DNA of 9,154 bases, taken from the NCBI GenBank assembly GCA_964624235.1, contig CAZUXY010000097.1, positions 1-9,154 of the forward strand, read 5' to 3'. The stretch is from CAZUXY01 sp964624235 (GTDB lineage Bacteria > Spirochaetota > UBA4802 > UBA5368). Under the pieces are notes generated by a model, which worked only from the letters and a program-made list of their open reading frames with translations, was not told the origin of the DNA and made no database searches. Every line of letters starts with the position of its first letter. Position 1 is the stretch's first letter. Positions 1 through 6,234 of the stretch are shown in pieces. A program made the position numbers and the translations under genes.

Positions 1-2
1 AA

Positions 3-377
3 AGATCATTTGCGACGATGGGAATCGCAATCGAATGGAAAGGCTCCGGGGTGGAAGAAAAGGGTCTTGTCGCGGCCGTTGAGCCCGGAGTGATGAAATC
101 TCTGGTAGAAAAGAGCGGCAACGGTATTAACTGCCATGATTTCTTGAAACTGAAACCGGGGACTTGCGTTGTTTCAATAGACCCTCGTTATTTCCGTCCC
201 ACCGAAGTGGATGTACTGCTGGGGGACCCGACAAAAGCGAAAACTAAACTGGGGTGGAGCCCTGGAACAAGTTTTGACGGTCTTGTGCGGGAGATGGTGG
301 AAGCAGACCTGTCGGAAACCCTCAGGGACGTGCACCTGATTAACGGCGGTTTCAATGTTTGCCAGAGACACGAATAG
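3..377 (+). CDS. gmd: GDP-mannose 4,6-dehydratase, C-terminal part (5' end outside window)
   Basis: GMD removes water from GDP-D-mannose to give GDP-4-keto-6-deoxy-D-mannose, the first step of GDP-L-fucose synthesis in the cytoplasm. The frame is open from the window edge, so the ATG at 18 is probably internal: the residues before it (RSFAT) fit the end of the helix that precedes the family's IEWKGxGVEEKG stretch. About 124 residues are visible. The diagnostic C-terminal block is clear: IDPRYFRPTEVDVLLGDPTKAK at about 177-242, followed by a KLGW motif, then a terminal helix. The Rossmann glycine motif and the catalytic Thr/Tyr/Lys lie upstream, outside the window. The protein ends normally. 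fcl starts 15 bp later and encodes the next enzyme of the pathway, so the two are almost surely co-transcribed. Assignment is firm; only the start is unseen. Confidence 0.95.
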   Translation, partial: RSFATMGIAIEWKGSGVEEKGLVAAVEPGVMKSLVEKSGNGINCHDFLKLKPGTCVVSIDPRYFRPTEVDVLLGDPTKAKTKLGWSPGTSFDGLVREMVEADLSETLRDVHLINGGFNVCQRHE

Positions 378-392
378 AAAGCGGTATTATTA

Positions 393-1589
393 ATGGAAAT
401 AAATGCGAAAATTTTCATTGCCGGCGGCACCGGTCTCGTGGGATCTGCGGTCATCCGAAAGCTGATGGAGAAAGGGTACACTAATCTGGTCACCAATTAC
501 CACCACCGTAAACCCGTGACCCGTCACCCATCACCTCCGCGAAATCATCCATCATCCATCATCCATCATCCCTTGAACCTCACCCGCCAGCTCGACGTTG
601 AGGCCTTCTTCGAAAAAGAGAAACCGGAATACGTTTTCCTCGCCGCGGCGAAGGTGGGGGGCATTCTCGCGAATAACACTTATAAAGCCGACTTCATCTA
701 CGATAATATTGCCATAGCGTCCAACGTCATTCATGCATCGTGGAGATACGGGGTGAAGAAACTGCTGAACCTGGGGTCGTCATGCATCTACCCGAAACTT
801 GCGCCCCAGCCGATGAAAGAAGACTACCTGCTGACAGGTGAACTGGAACCCACCAACGAGCCATACGCGGTCGCGAAAATCGCCGCCATAAAGCTCTGCC
901 GCTATTTCAACGAACAGTATGGCACGAATTTCATTTCCGTCATGCCGACGAACCTGTACGGCCCTGGCGACAACTTCGACCTGGAAAACTCCCACGTGCT
1001 CCCGGCCCTTATCCGCAAGATGCACCTGGCGAAACTGCTGTCCGAAGGGGACTTCGACCTTATAAAAAAAGATTTTCTCACCTTCGGCAACACGAAAGTT
1101 GTCACAGGCAGTAAGGAGTATAATATCACAGAAACGACAGACCGGGCGACAATTATATCTGTGTTAGACCACTTTGGAATAAAACTGTCCTCTCCTGCGA
1201 AAACCAGATCACCACTCACCGCTCACAGTTCACCGGTAGAAATCACCCTCTGGGGAACCGGGAAGCCCTATCGTGAATTCCTCCATGTGGACGATCTCGC
1301 CGAGGCGGTAACGTTCCTTGTGAACAATTATAACTTTCCTGAAATCGGTGAATTCATAAATATAGGATCGGGACAGGATTTAACGATTGCTGAGTTATCG
1401 ACCCTTGTGAACCGGGTCGTTTCCTTTCAGGGCGGAATAACGTTCGACCCGTCGAAACCCGACGGAACACCGAAAAAGCTTCTGGATGTTTCCAGAATAG
1501 GGAAACTGGGATGGAAAGCTCAGTACGGTCTTGAGAACGGGATTCGGGAGACCTACAGGTGGTACAGTAAACTACTTACCGGGCAATGA
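393..1589 (+). CDS. fcl: GDP-L-fucose synthase, long form with two heptad-repeat insertions
   Basis: Fcl (WcaG) is an NADPH-dependent 3,5-epimerase/4-reductase that turns GDP-4-keto-6-deoxy-mannose, the Gmd product, into GDP-L-fucose. The extended-SDR glycine motif GGTGLVG is at residues 11-17, AAAKVGG at 84-90 and SSCIYPK at 129-135. The catalytic set by homology to E. coli Fcl (recalled Ser107, Cys109, Tyr136, Lys140, His179) is Ser129, Cys131, Tyr158, Lys162 and His201. REFLHVDD and KPDGTPKKLLDV follow near the C-terminus. Length is 398 aa against 321 in E. coli. The surplus comes from about 21 net residues before the active site (around 36-60) and roughly 55-60 residues between the MHLAK segment (210-214) and LWGTG (about 286-290). 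Parts of both are translated 7-bp repeats, listed separately. All catalytic residues are kept, so the enzyme is probably active. No strong ribosome site precedes the ATG. Confidence 0.95.
   Translation: MEINAKIFIAGGTGLVGSAVIRKLMEKGYTNLVTNYHHRKPVTRHPSPPRNHPSSIIHHPLNLTRQLDVEAFFEKEKPEYVFLAAAKVGGILANNTYKADFIYDNIAIASNVIHASWRYGVKKLLNLGSSCIYPKLAPQPMKEDYLLTGELEPTNEPYAVAKIAAIKLCRYFNEQYGTNFISVMPTNLYGPGDNFDLENSHVLPALIRKMHLAKLLSEGDFDLIKKDFLTFGNTKVVTGSKEYNITETTDRATIISVLDHFGIKLSSPAKTRSPLTAHSSPVEITLWGTGKPYREFLHVDDLAEAVTFLVNNYNFPEIGEFINIGSGQDLTIAELSTLVNRVVSFQGGITFDPSKPDGTPKKLLDVSRIGKLGWKAQYGLENGIRETYRWYSKLLTGQ
516..571 (+). repeat. In-frame 7-bp tandem repeat array 1 in fcl
   Basis: Eight heptads in one phase. 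Three imperfect units (GTGACCC, GTCACCC, ATCACCT; 516-536) are followed by one divergent unit (537-543) and four perfect ATCATCC units (544-571). The array encodes residues 42-60 of Fcl, a Pro/His/Ser-rich stretch with no counterpart in E. coli Fcl. Alignment of catalytic residues with E. coli gives a net gain of 21 residues here, i.e. 63 bp or nine heptads, which fits growth by whole repeat units. Because 7 is not a multiple of 3, a change of one unit shifts the frame. Confidence 0.9.
1207..1234 (+). repeat. In-frame 7-bp tandem repeat array 2 in fcl
   Basis: Four imperfect heptads, GATCACC, ACTCACC, GCTCACA and GTTCACC, share the consensus NNTCACC, which is also the consensus of the imperfect half of array 1. 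They encode Fcl residues 272-281 (RSPLTAHSSP), a low-complexity piece just before the conserved strand leading into LWGTG. Copies are diverged, so this array is probably less prone to slippage than array 1. Confidence 0.8.
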
Positions 1590-1592
1590 GCC

Positions 1593-2531
1593 GTGCAGAA
1601 AAAGACTAAAGGAAAAATACCATCCGGACCCACCGGCAGCAATCCAGAATATGCCACTCAACGGCTTTTACGCAAGATTGAGCGGGATTCGGATAATTTT
1701 TATAAACAAAATCGATCGACATCTGTCCACGGAGGCAAGAAAACTATAATTGAAGATGGTGGGATCAGGAAGAAAGGATATATAAAAAAACCTGTCCGGG
1801 GGAAACCGCTGATATCAGTCATAACAACTGTATTCAACGGTGTTGATAGTATTGAAAGAACTATCAGGAGTGTTATCCAACAGACTTATGATAATCTCGA
1901 ATACATAATTATCGACGGTGGTTCCACCGACGGGACCCTCGGCGTGATCAGGAAATACAATGATGTCATCAACTATTGGATCAGTCGGAAAGACCGTGGA
2001 ATTTATGAAGGAATGAACCATGGAATTATGATGTCGAACGGCGAATGGATTAATTTCATGAATTCAGGGGATACATTCACCTCCGCGGATATCATTGAAT
2101 GTGCTGCGGAAGTTTTCAAGAAAAGCCATGCTTCGTTCATTTATTCCGACGCGATACTTGTGTATGAAAAAGGACAAAGAGAACGGATACACTATTGTTA
2201 TAAAACCGATAAGAAAACCAGGTTATTGCATCAAAGCTGCATTTATAAAAAGGAACTTCATGATCTTTATGGATACTATCTTGTCGCTGACGGCGTTACC
2301 ATTTCGGATTACATTTTTTTTAATCAACTTCCTCAAGAATTGTTCTTAAAATTTACGAAAATGATTTGTCGTTTTGATAAAAACAATAACATCAGTTCCG
2401 GATGGCGACACTTCAACCAGAAGCTTGGCAGTGATATGATTTTCGGTATTTGTGGCAGTACTGGAGCCGTTATCAAAATAGTGTTTTTTATGTTTGAAAG
2501 CATTTACAAATCCATAAAAAGACTTGTGTAA
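1593..2531 (+). CDS. Family 2 glycosyltransferase with unusual N-terminal extension
   Basis: Predicted inverting GT-A glycosyltransferase that adds a sugar from a nucleotide-sugar donor to a glycan at the inner face of the membrane. The GT2 core starts at about residue 72: PLISVITTVFNG (72-83), IIIDGGSTDGT (105-115), then the metal-site region NFMNSGD (154-160), where SGD stands for the usual DxD as in WcaE-like enzymes. A hydrophobic stretch at about 283-301 may associate with the membrane. The start is GTG at 1593, four bases after the fcl stop and in the same frame. I see no ATG, GTG or TTG in frame between it and the conserved core. Residues 1-55 are basic and polar and match nothing I recognise; GGIRKKGY (57-64) looks like the usual beginning of such proteins. 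Codons turn A+T-rich toward the 3' end. Donor and acceptor cannot be told; GDP-fucose is possible from the context. Confidence 0.85.
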   Translation: MQKKTKGKIPSGPTGSNPEYATQRLLRKIERDSDNFYKQNRSTSVHGGKKTIIEDGGIRKKGYIKKPVRGKPLISVITTVFNGVDSIERTIRSVIQQTYDNLEYIIIDGGSTDGTLGVIRKYNDVINYWISRKDRGIYEGMNHGIMMSNGEWINFMNSGDTFTSADIIECAAEVFKKSHASFIYSDAILVYEKGQRERIHYCYKTDKKTRLLHQSCIYKKELHDLYGYYLVADGVTISDYIFFNQLPQELFLKFTKMICRFDKNNNISSGWRHFNQKLGSDMIFGICGSTGAVIKIVFFMFESIYKSIKRLV

Positions 2532-2718
2532 AAAATTAAAAATAAATCTCGTGATATTTTAAAGTCACTTTTACATGCTGTTTTAATAAAAAAAATATTA
2601 AAGACCATAACAATGGTGAAAAAACAGATTGATATCTCAATTATTTTCTATTTGACAGTATGATATTTTTTTATAAAATAATTTAAAACTATTTAACTTT
2701 CTTCTCTGACCATTTTGC
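2532..2718. other. A+T-rich spacer between the two glycosyltransferase genes
   Basis: About 187 bp, strongly A+T-rich, with no convincing reading frame on either strand. It contains an A+T-only inverted repeat (2582-2588 with 2596-2602), a short ACCAT/ATGGT inverted repeat near 2604-2617, and the promoter-like sequence listed separately. It is the first sizeable gap in the locus and may separate two transcription units. Confidence 0.6.
2652..2679 (+). promoter_or_regulatory. Candidate sigma70-type promoter for the family 4 glycosyltransferase
   Basis: A perfect -35 hexamer TTGACA (2652-2657) is followed after 16 bp by TAAAAT (2674-2679), five of six matches to the -10 consensus. It lies about 55 bp before the ATG at 2734 in an A+T-rich spacer. 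Such sequence yields -10-like hexamers easily, so this rests mainly on the exact -35 and the spacing. Confidence 0.4.
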
Positions 2719-2733
2719 GTGAAAACTAATCCA

Positions 2734-3822
2734 ATGAAGAAAATAGCGATAGTCTTTCCTAAAGATTCCGAGTCGATTTTTAACAAGAACAGCCGTAATA
2801 CTTTCGGCGGCGCCTCGGTGCAGTTGTTTCTGATTGCCCGTGAACTGAACTGTTATCGTGATTTTGAGGTATATTCATTAATCAACGAGTACCCGGTTAT
2901 TGATTTTGATGAAAAGCATCTGTTCAATATCGTTACCACCTACAAAAGGAAGGACCCTGCGTTTATCAAGGTGCTTAAATTTCACCGTGCGATTCAAAGA
3001 ATCAAACCGGATATTGTAATTCAACGGGGACTCAGTCCTTTTTCATGCCTGCTTGCCCTCTACTGCCGTTTGTTTGGTATAAAATTCATATTTATGTTCG
3101 CCCATGACAGGGAAGCCAGGGGACATTATCAGAAGACGAATAATCCGTGTCCGTTGTTCCGGCTGCTGGTCGGAAACGCGTCGTTGCTGATCTTCCAGAG
3201 CGAATCACAGATCGGTCAGTTCAAAGGGAAATGTGACTCACGTTGCAGGCTGATACTCAGCGGCAATGAAATACGTTCGTTAAACGGTTTCAGGAAGGAA
3301 TATATCCTCTGGGTCGGCAGGGTGGAGGAATGGAAGCGGCCGGAGATATTTCTGGAAATCGCGGAAAAAAATCCTGAAAAGAAGTTTGTCATGATTTCCC
3401 CTCCGGTACCTTTGCGAAACGGTTATTTCGCGGGGATTATAAAAAGGGCGCAAAGCATCAAAAATTTAACCATGGTGGATTTTGTACGGTTCAGCGATAT
3501 AGACGAATATTTTGAAAAAGCGCTGTTGTTTATAAACACGTCGGTGGAGGAAGGTTTCCCCAATACCTTCATCCAGGCATGTAAAAGCAGAACCCCGATT
3601 CTCTCATTGAACGTCAACCCCGGAAGTTTTCTTGATAAATACCGGTGCGGGCTTTGCTGCGAGAATGACGCGGAATTATTGAATAATGAGATGAATCGTT
3701 TAATCGGCGATCACGAATTATTACGACAAATGGGAGAAAACGCGTTTAAAAATTCATGCACCAACCATGACATTCGGCGTAATGTGAAAACGCTGCTGGA
3801 AATGATTGAAGAAACCGTTTAA
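2734..3822 (+). CDS. Family 4 (GT-B) glycosyltransferase
   Basis: Predicted retaining glycosyltransferase with two Rossmann-like domains, acting on a nucleotide-sugar donor in glycan assembly. The N-terminal domain carries FGGASVQ (24-30), the usual acceptor-side glycine loop. The C-terminal domain carries VGRVEEWKRPE (194-204), with the Arg and Lys expected to contact donor phosphates, and EEGFPNTFIQA (272-282), the family's E-x7-E region with Gln at the second Glu position. Length 362 aa is typical. I chose the ATG at 2734, giving MKKIAIVFP, over the in-frame GTG at 2719 because the former starts directly at the first beta strand; neither has a clear ribosome site. It stands alone between two spacers and may be its own transcription unit. 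Donor and acceptor are not predictable; the CMP-pseudaminic acid genes downstream do not imply that it is a pseudaminyltransferase. Confidence 0.88.
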   Translation: MKKIAIVFPKDSESIFNKNSRNTFGGASVQLFLIARELNCYRDFEVYSLINEYPVIDFDEKHLFNIVTTYKRKDPAFIKVLKFHRAIQRIKPDIVIQRGLSPFSCLLALYCRLFGIKFIFMFAHDREARGHYQKTNNPCPLFRLLVGNASLLIFQSESQIGQFKGKCDSRCRLILSGNEIRSLNGFRKEYILWVGRVEEWKRPEIFLEIAEKNPEKKFVMISPPVPLRNGYFAGIIKRAQSIKNLTMVDFVRFSDIDEYFEKALLFINTSVEEGFPNTFIQACKSRTPILSLNVNPGSFLDKYRCGLCCENDAELLNNEMNRLIGDHELLRQMGENAFKNSCTNHDIRRNVKTLLEMIEETV

Positions 3823-3826
3823 AAGC

Positions 3827-3857
3827 ATATACCGCCGATTGTGTCCCGGTATATTTT
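3827..3857 (+). terminator. Possible weak intrinsic terminator after the family 4 glycosyltransferase
   Basis: A perfect 8-bp inverted repeat, ATATACCG (3827-3834) and CGGTATAT (3847-3854), has a 12-nt loop and is followed by TTT then CTG. It begins five bases after the stop codon. The large loop, A+T-rich stem base and short T run make it weak, but its position fits the end of a transcription unit. Confidence 0.4.
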
Positions 3858-4045
3858 CTGTTATCTCAGTTTTCATAACCGTTGTTATCAGGTACCCGCA
3901 AATTATCTTGACATCCGTTTACGTATTGCTGTTGTATCCCTGATTGGTAGTGAATAATGACGCAAAATCCTGTCAACCCTCCCGCAATGTTTTTTTACAT
4001 ACATTACCGGTTCGGGGATTGATAAAATATGAATTCAATTTTAGA
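3858..4045. other. Spacer before the pseB operon
   Basis: No gene is supported here. The frame that runs into pseB from 3944 gives residues unlike any part of PseB and is taken as non-coding. Short inverted repeats of GTTAT/ATAAC occur around 3861-3893. A TTGACA at 3908-3913 has no good -10 partner at normal spacing. A promoter for the pse genes is expected in this spacer but I cannot place it. Confidence 0.5.
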
Positions 4046-4053
4046 AAGGAAAG
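4045..4053 (+). promoter_or_regulatory. Ribosome binding site that sets the pseB start
   Basis: AAAGGAAAG lies just before the ATG at 4055. The AGGA core sits closer than ideal, but it supports this start over the ATG at 3944, which has no such site and would add 37 residues with no family match. Confidence 0.55.
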
Positions 4054-4054
4054 C

Positions 4055-5053
4055 ATGTTCAAAGACAAAACCATTCTCATCACCGGCGGCACCGGTTCCT
4101 TCGGGCAGAAATTTACCAGAAGGATACTGAACGATTACTCCCCGAAAAAGATAATAATTTACTCCAGGGACGAGTACAAGCAGTACGTGATGCGTTCAAG
4201 ATTCAAAGAATATGACCAGAAACTGCGTTTTTTTATCGGCGACGTAAGAGACAGGGACAGGCTCTACAGGGCTTTCGAGGGTGTCGATGTCGTTATACAC
4301 GCGGCCGCGCTGAAACACGTTCCCATCGCGGAATACAATCCCATCGAAGCGATACGCACCAATATTCACGGAGCGATGAACATCATCGACGCCTCGATCG
4401 ATCGTGGGGTCAAACGCATCGTCGCGCTTTCCACCGACAAAGCGGTCAACCCGATAAACCTTTACGGCGCGACGAAACTGGTCTCAGACAAACTGTTCGT
4501 GTCAGGGAACGCCTACGTCGGTGCGAAAGGTACCACTTTCAGCGTGGTCAGGTACGGCAATGTCACCGGGAGCCGGGGATCGGTGGTTCCCTTTTTTCAG
4601 ACACTCATCGACAAAGGAGAGAAAAACCTCCCTATCACCGATTTCAGGATGACCCGGTTCTGGATCACCCTGGATCAGGGGGTGAACCTGGTCTTCAAAG
4701 CCATCGATGAAGCGAAGGGAGGTGAGATCTATGTCTCCAAGATCCCCTCGTATAAAATAACCGATCTTGCGAAAGCGATGCGTGCTGACGCCGGGCTGGA
4801 AGAGATCGGCATTCGTGAAGGCGAAAAACTGCACGAGGTGATGATCACCGAGGAGGATTCTAGGTTTACGTACGATTACGGGGACCATTTTATCATCTAC
4901 CCGAATTTCGACTGGTGGGACACCAAAAAACACTTCAAACCGGGCGGCCGACTGGTGAAAGAAGGCTTTCGCTATTCCTCCGACCTTAACGAACAATGGC
5001 TGGACACCGAAGAAATGCGAAAGCGTCTCAAAGACATAGAGATTGTCTATTGA
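4055..5053 (+). CDS. pseB: UDP-N-acetylglucosamine 4,6-dehydratase (inverting)
   Basis: PseB removes water from UDP-GlcNAc and inverts C5, giving UDP-2-acetamido-2,6-dideoxy-beta-L-arabino-hex-4-ulose, the first step to pseudaminic acid. The protein is an extended SDR with GGTGSFG at 11-17, IGDVRD at 61-66, HAAALKHVPIAEYNP at 82-96, ALSTDKAVNPINLYGATK at 124-141 and RYGNVTGSRGSVVPFF after it. Catalytic Asp128, Lys129 and Tyr137 correspond to Asp132, Lys133 and Tyr141 of H. pylori FlaA1/PseB. The ALSTDK form and the lack of N-terminal membrane segments separate it from the large membrane-bound WbpM/CapD type. Length 332 aa matches the family. The frame is open from 3944, but the ATG at 4055 is chosen: it follows an A/G-rich ribosome site (AAAGGAAAG, 4045-4053) and begins at the usual FKDKTILITGG. 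pseC follows after 15 bp. Confidence 0.95.
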   Translation: MFKDKTILITGGTGSFGQKFTRRILNDYSPKKIIIYSRDEYKQYVMRSRFKEYDQKLRFFIGDVRDRDRLYRAFEGVDVVIHAAALKHVPIAEYNPIEAIRTNIHGAMNIIDASIDRGVKRIVALSTDKAVNPINLYGATKLVSDKLFVSGNAYVGAKGTTFSVVRYGNVTGSRGSVVPFFQTLIDKGEKNLPITDFRMTRFWITLDQGVNLVFKAIDEAKGGEIYVSKIPSYKITDLAKAMRADAGLEEIGIREGEKLHEVMITEEDSRFTYDYGDHFIIYPNFDWWDTKKHFKPGGRLVKEGFRYSSDLNEQWLDTEEMRKRLKDIEIVY

Positions 5054-5068
5054 ACGGAGCGCGGGCGA

Positions 5069-6223
5069 ATGCGTCGTTTTTTATCGTATGGCAGACAATA
5101 TATAGATGACGAGGATATCAGTGCGGTGTCCGAGGTGCTGCGAGGGGATTACCTCACCCAGGGCCCGAAAATAAAGGAATTCGAAGACGCCCTCTGCGCC
5201 TATACCGGTGCCCGTTACTGTGTCGCTCTTTCAAACGGAACAGCCGCGCTGCATCTTGCAGTGACCGCGCTGGAAATAGACCAGGGATGCGAAGGGATTA
5301 CTTCGCCGATTACCTTTGTGGCTTCGGCGAACTGTATGCTTTATAACGGGCTGATCCCGGTCTTTGCCGATATCGATAAAAGAACCTATAATATCGACCC
5401 TTTCGAAATAGAAAAAAATATTTCCGACAAAACACGGCTCATTATCCCGGTTCATTTCGCCGGCCAGGCCTGCGACATGAAGCGTATGGGCGCTATGGCA
5501 AGGGAGCGCAAACTTTTCATAATAGAAGACGCGGCGCATGCGATAGGTTCCCGCTATGCCGACGGCGGCAGAGTGGGGAATTGCCGTTATTCCGACATGA
5601 CGGTATTCTCCTTTCACCCGGTGAAAACCATGACCACCGGTGAGGGCGGGGCCGTAACCACAAACGACGAAAGCCTGTATAAAAAGCTCCTTCTGCTTCG
5701 TACCCACGGCATCACGAAAGCAGCGGCTGACCTTACCGAAAACCCGGGCCCCTGGTATTACGAGATGCACGAACTGGGTTACAACTACCGCCTGACCGAC
5801 ATGCAAGCCGCCCTGGGCGCTTCGCAGCTGAAAAAACTGGACCGTTTGATTGAAAGGCGAAAGGAATTAGTCCGCCGGTACAATAGCGGGTTTGACGATA
5901 TTGAATGGCTGTCGGTTCCCTTCGAGGCGGTGCCCGGAAGTTCGGCCTTCCATCTCTATGTGCTGCTGATTGATTTTACGAAAATCGGCCGTTCAAGAAA
6001 AGAAGTGATGGAACACCTGCAGGGGAAGGGCATCGGCACTCAGGTGCATTATATCCCGGTGAACCGCCAGCCCTATTATCGCGAACACTTGAAAACTGAC
6101 GGCAAAGAATGTCCCAGGGCGAATGCGTATTATGAAAAGGCCCTCAGCATCCCGCTGTTCCCCGCCATGACCGATGATGAAGCGGATTATGTAATAGAAT
6201 CGATCAAGGGATTGCATCAATAA
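5069..6223 (+). CDS. pseC: UDP-4-amino-4,6-dideoxy-N-acetyl-beta-L-altrosamine transaminase
   Basis: PseC is a PLP-dependent aminotransferase that moves an amino group, usually from L-glutamate, onto the 4-keto sugar made by PseB, giving UDP-4-amino-4,6-dideoxy-beta-L-AltNAc. It belongs to the DegT/DnrJ/EryC1 sugar aminotransferases. SNGTAALHLA (55-64) binds the PLP phosphate, IIEDAAHAIGS (151-161) holds the Asp that pairs with the PLP ring nitrogen (Asp154), and SFHPVKTMTTGEGGA (181-195) carries the Schiff-base lysine, Lys186 (compare Lys183 in H. pylori). LGYNYRLTDMQAALGASQL near 237-255 is also typical. Length 384 aa is normal. A GGAG ribosome site (5056-5059) lies 9 nt before the ATG. Adjacency to pseB, pseF and pseG favours PseC over other sugar aminotransferases. 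Confidence 0.94.
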   Translation: MRRFLSYGRQYIDDEDISAVSEVLRGDYLTQGPKIKEFEDALCAYTGARYCVALSNGTAALHLAVTALEIDQGCEGITSPITFVASANCMLYNGLIPVFADIDKRTYNIDPFEIEKNISDKTRLIIPVHFAGQACDMKRMGAMARERKLFIIEDAAHAIGSRYADGGRVGNCRYSDMTVFSFHPVKTMTTGEGGAVTTNDESLYKKLLLLRTHGITKAAADLTENPGPWYYEMHELGYNYRLTDMQAALGASQLKKLDRLIERRKELVRRYNSGFDDIEWLSVPFEAVPGSSAFHLYVLLIDFTKIGRSRKEVMEHLQGKGIGTQVHYIPVNRQPYYREHLKTDGKECPRANAYYEKALSIPLFPAMTDDEADYVIESIKGLHQ

Positions 6224-6234
6224 AATCTCACCCG

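Noticed and set aside
516..571. Heptad repeats as a CRISPR array or protein-binding iterons
   Set aside because: The units are 7 bp with no spacers and are translated in frame within an intact gene, so a simple tandem repeat is the better reading.
2582..2602. Inverted repeat TTTAATA/TATTAAA as a terminator after the GT2 gene
   Set aside because: The stem is made only of A and T and no T run follows, so it would be too weak to call.
3908..3940. TTGACA-based promoter for the pseB operon
   Set aside because: No hexamer close to TATAAT lies 16-18 bp downstream.
3944..4054. Upstream extension of the pseB frame (37 extra residues from the ATG at 3944)
   Set aside because: The residues match nothing in PseB, no ribosome site precedes 3944, and the ATG at 4055 has a purine-rich site and begins at the family's usual N-terminus.
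3825..4054. tRNA, insertion sequence or attachment site as a marker of horizontal transfer in the spacers
   Set aside because: I saw no tRNA-like fold, transposase fragment, terminal inverted repeats or target duplication in any spacer of the window.
4502..4996. Long minus-strand open frame opposite pseB (164 codons), and a similar one opposite pseC (5231-5806)
   Set aside because: Both are mirror frames of strongly conserved + strand genes, with no recognisable domain of their own.
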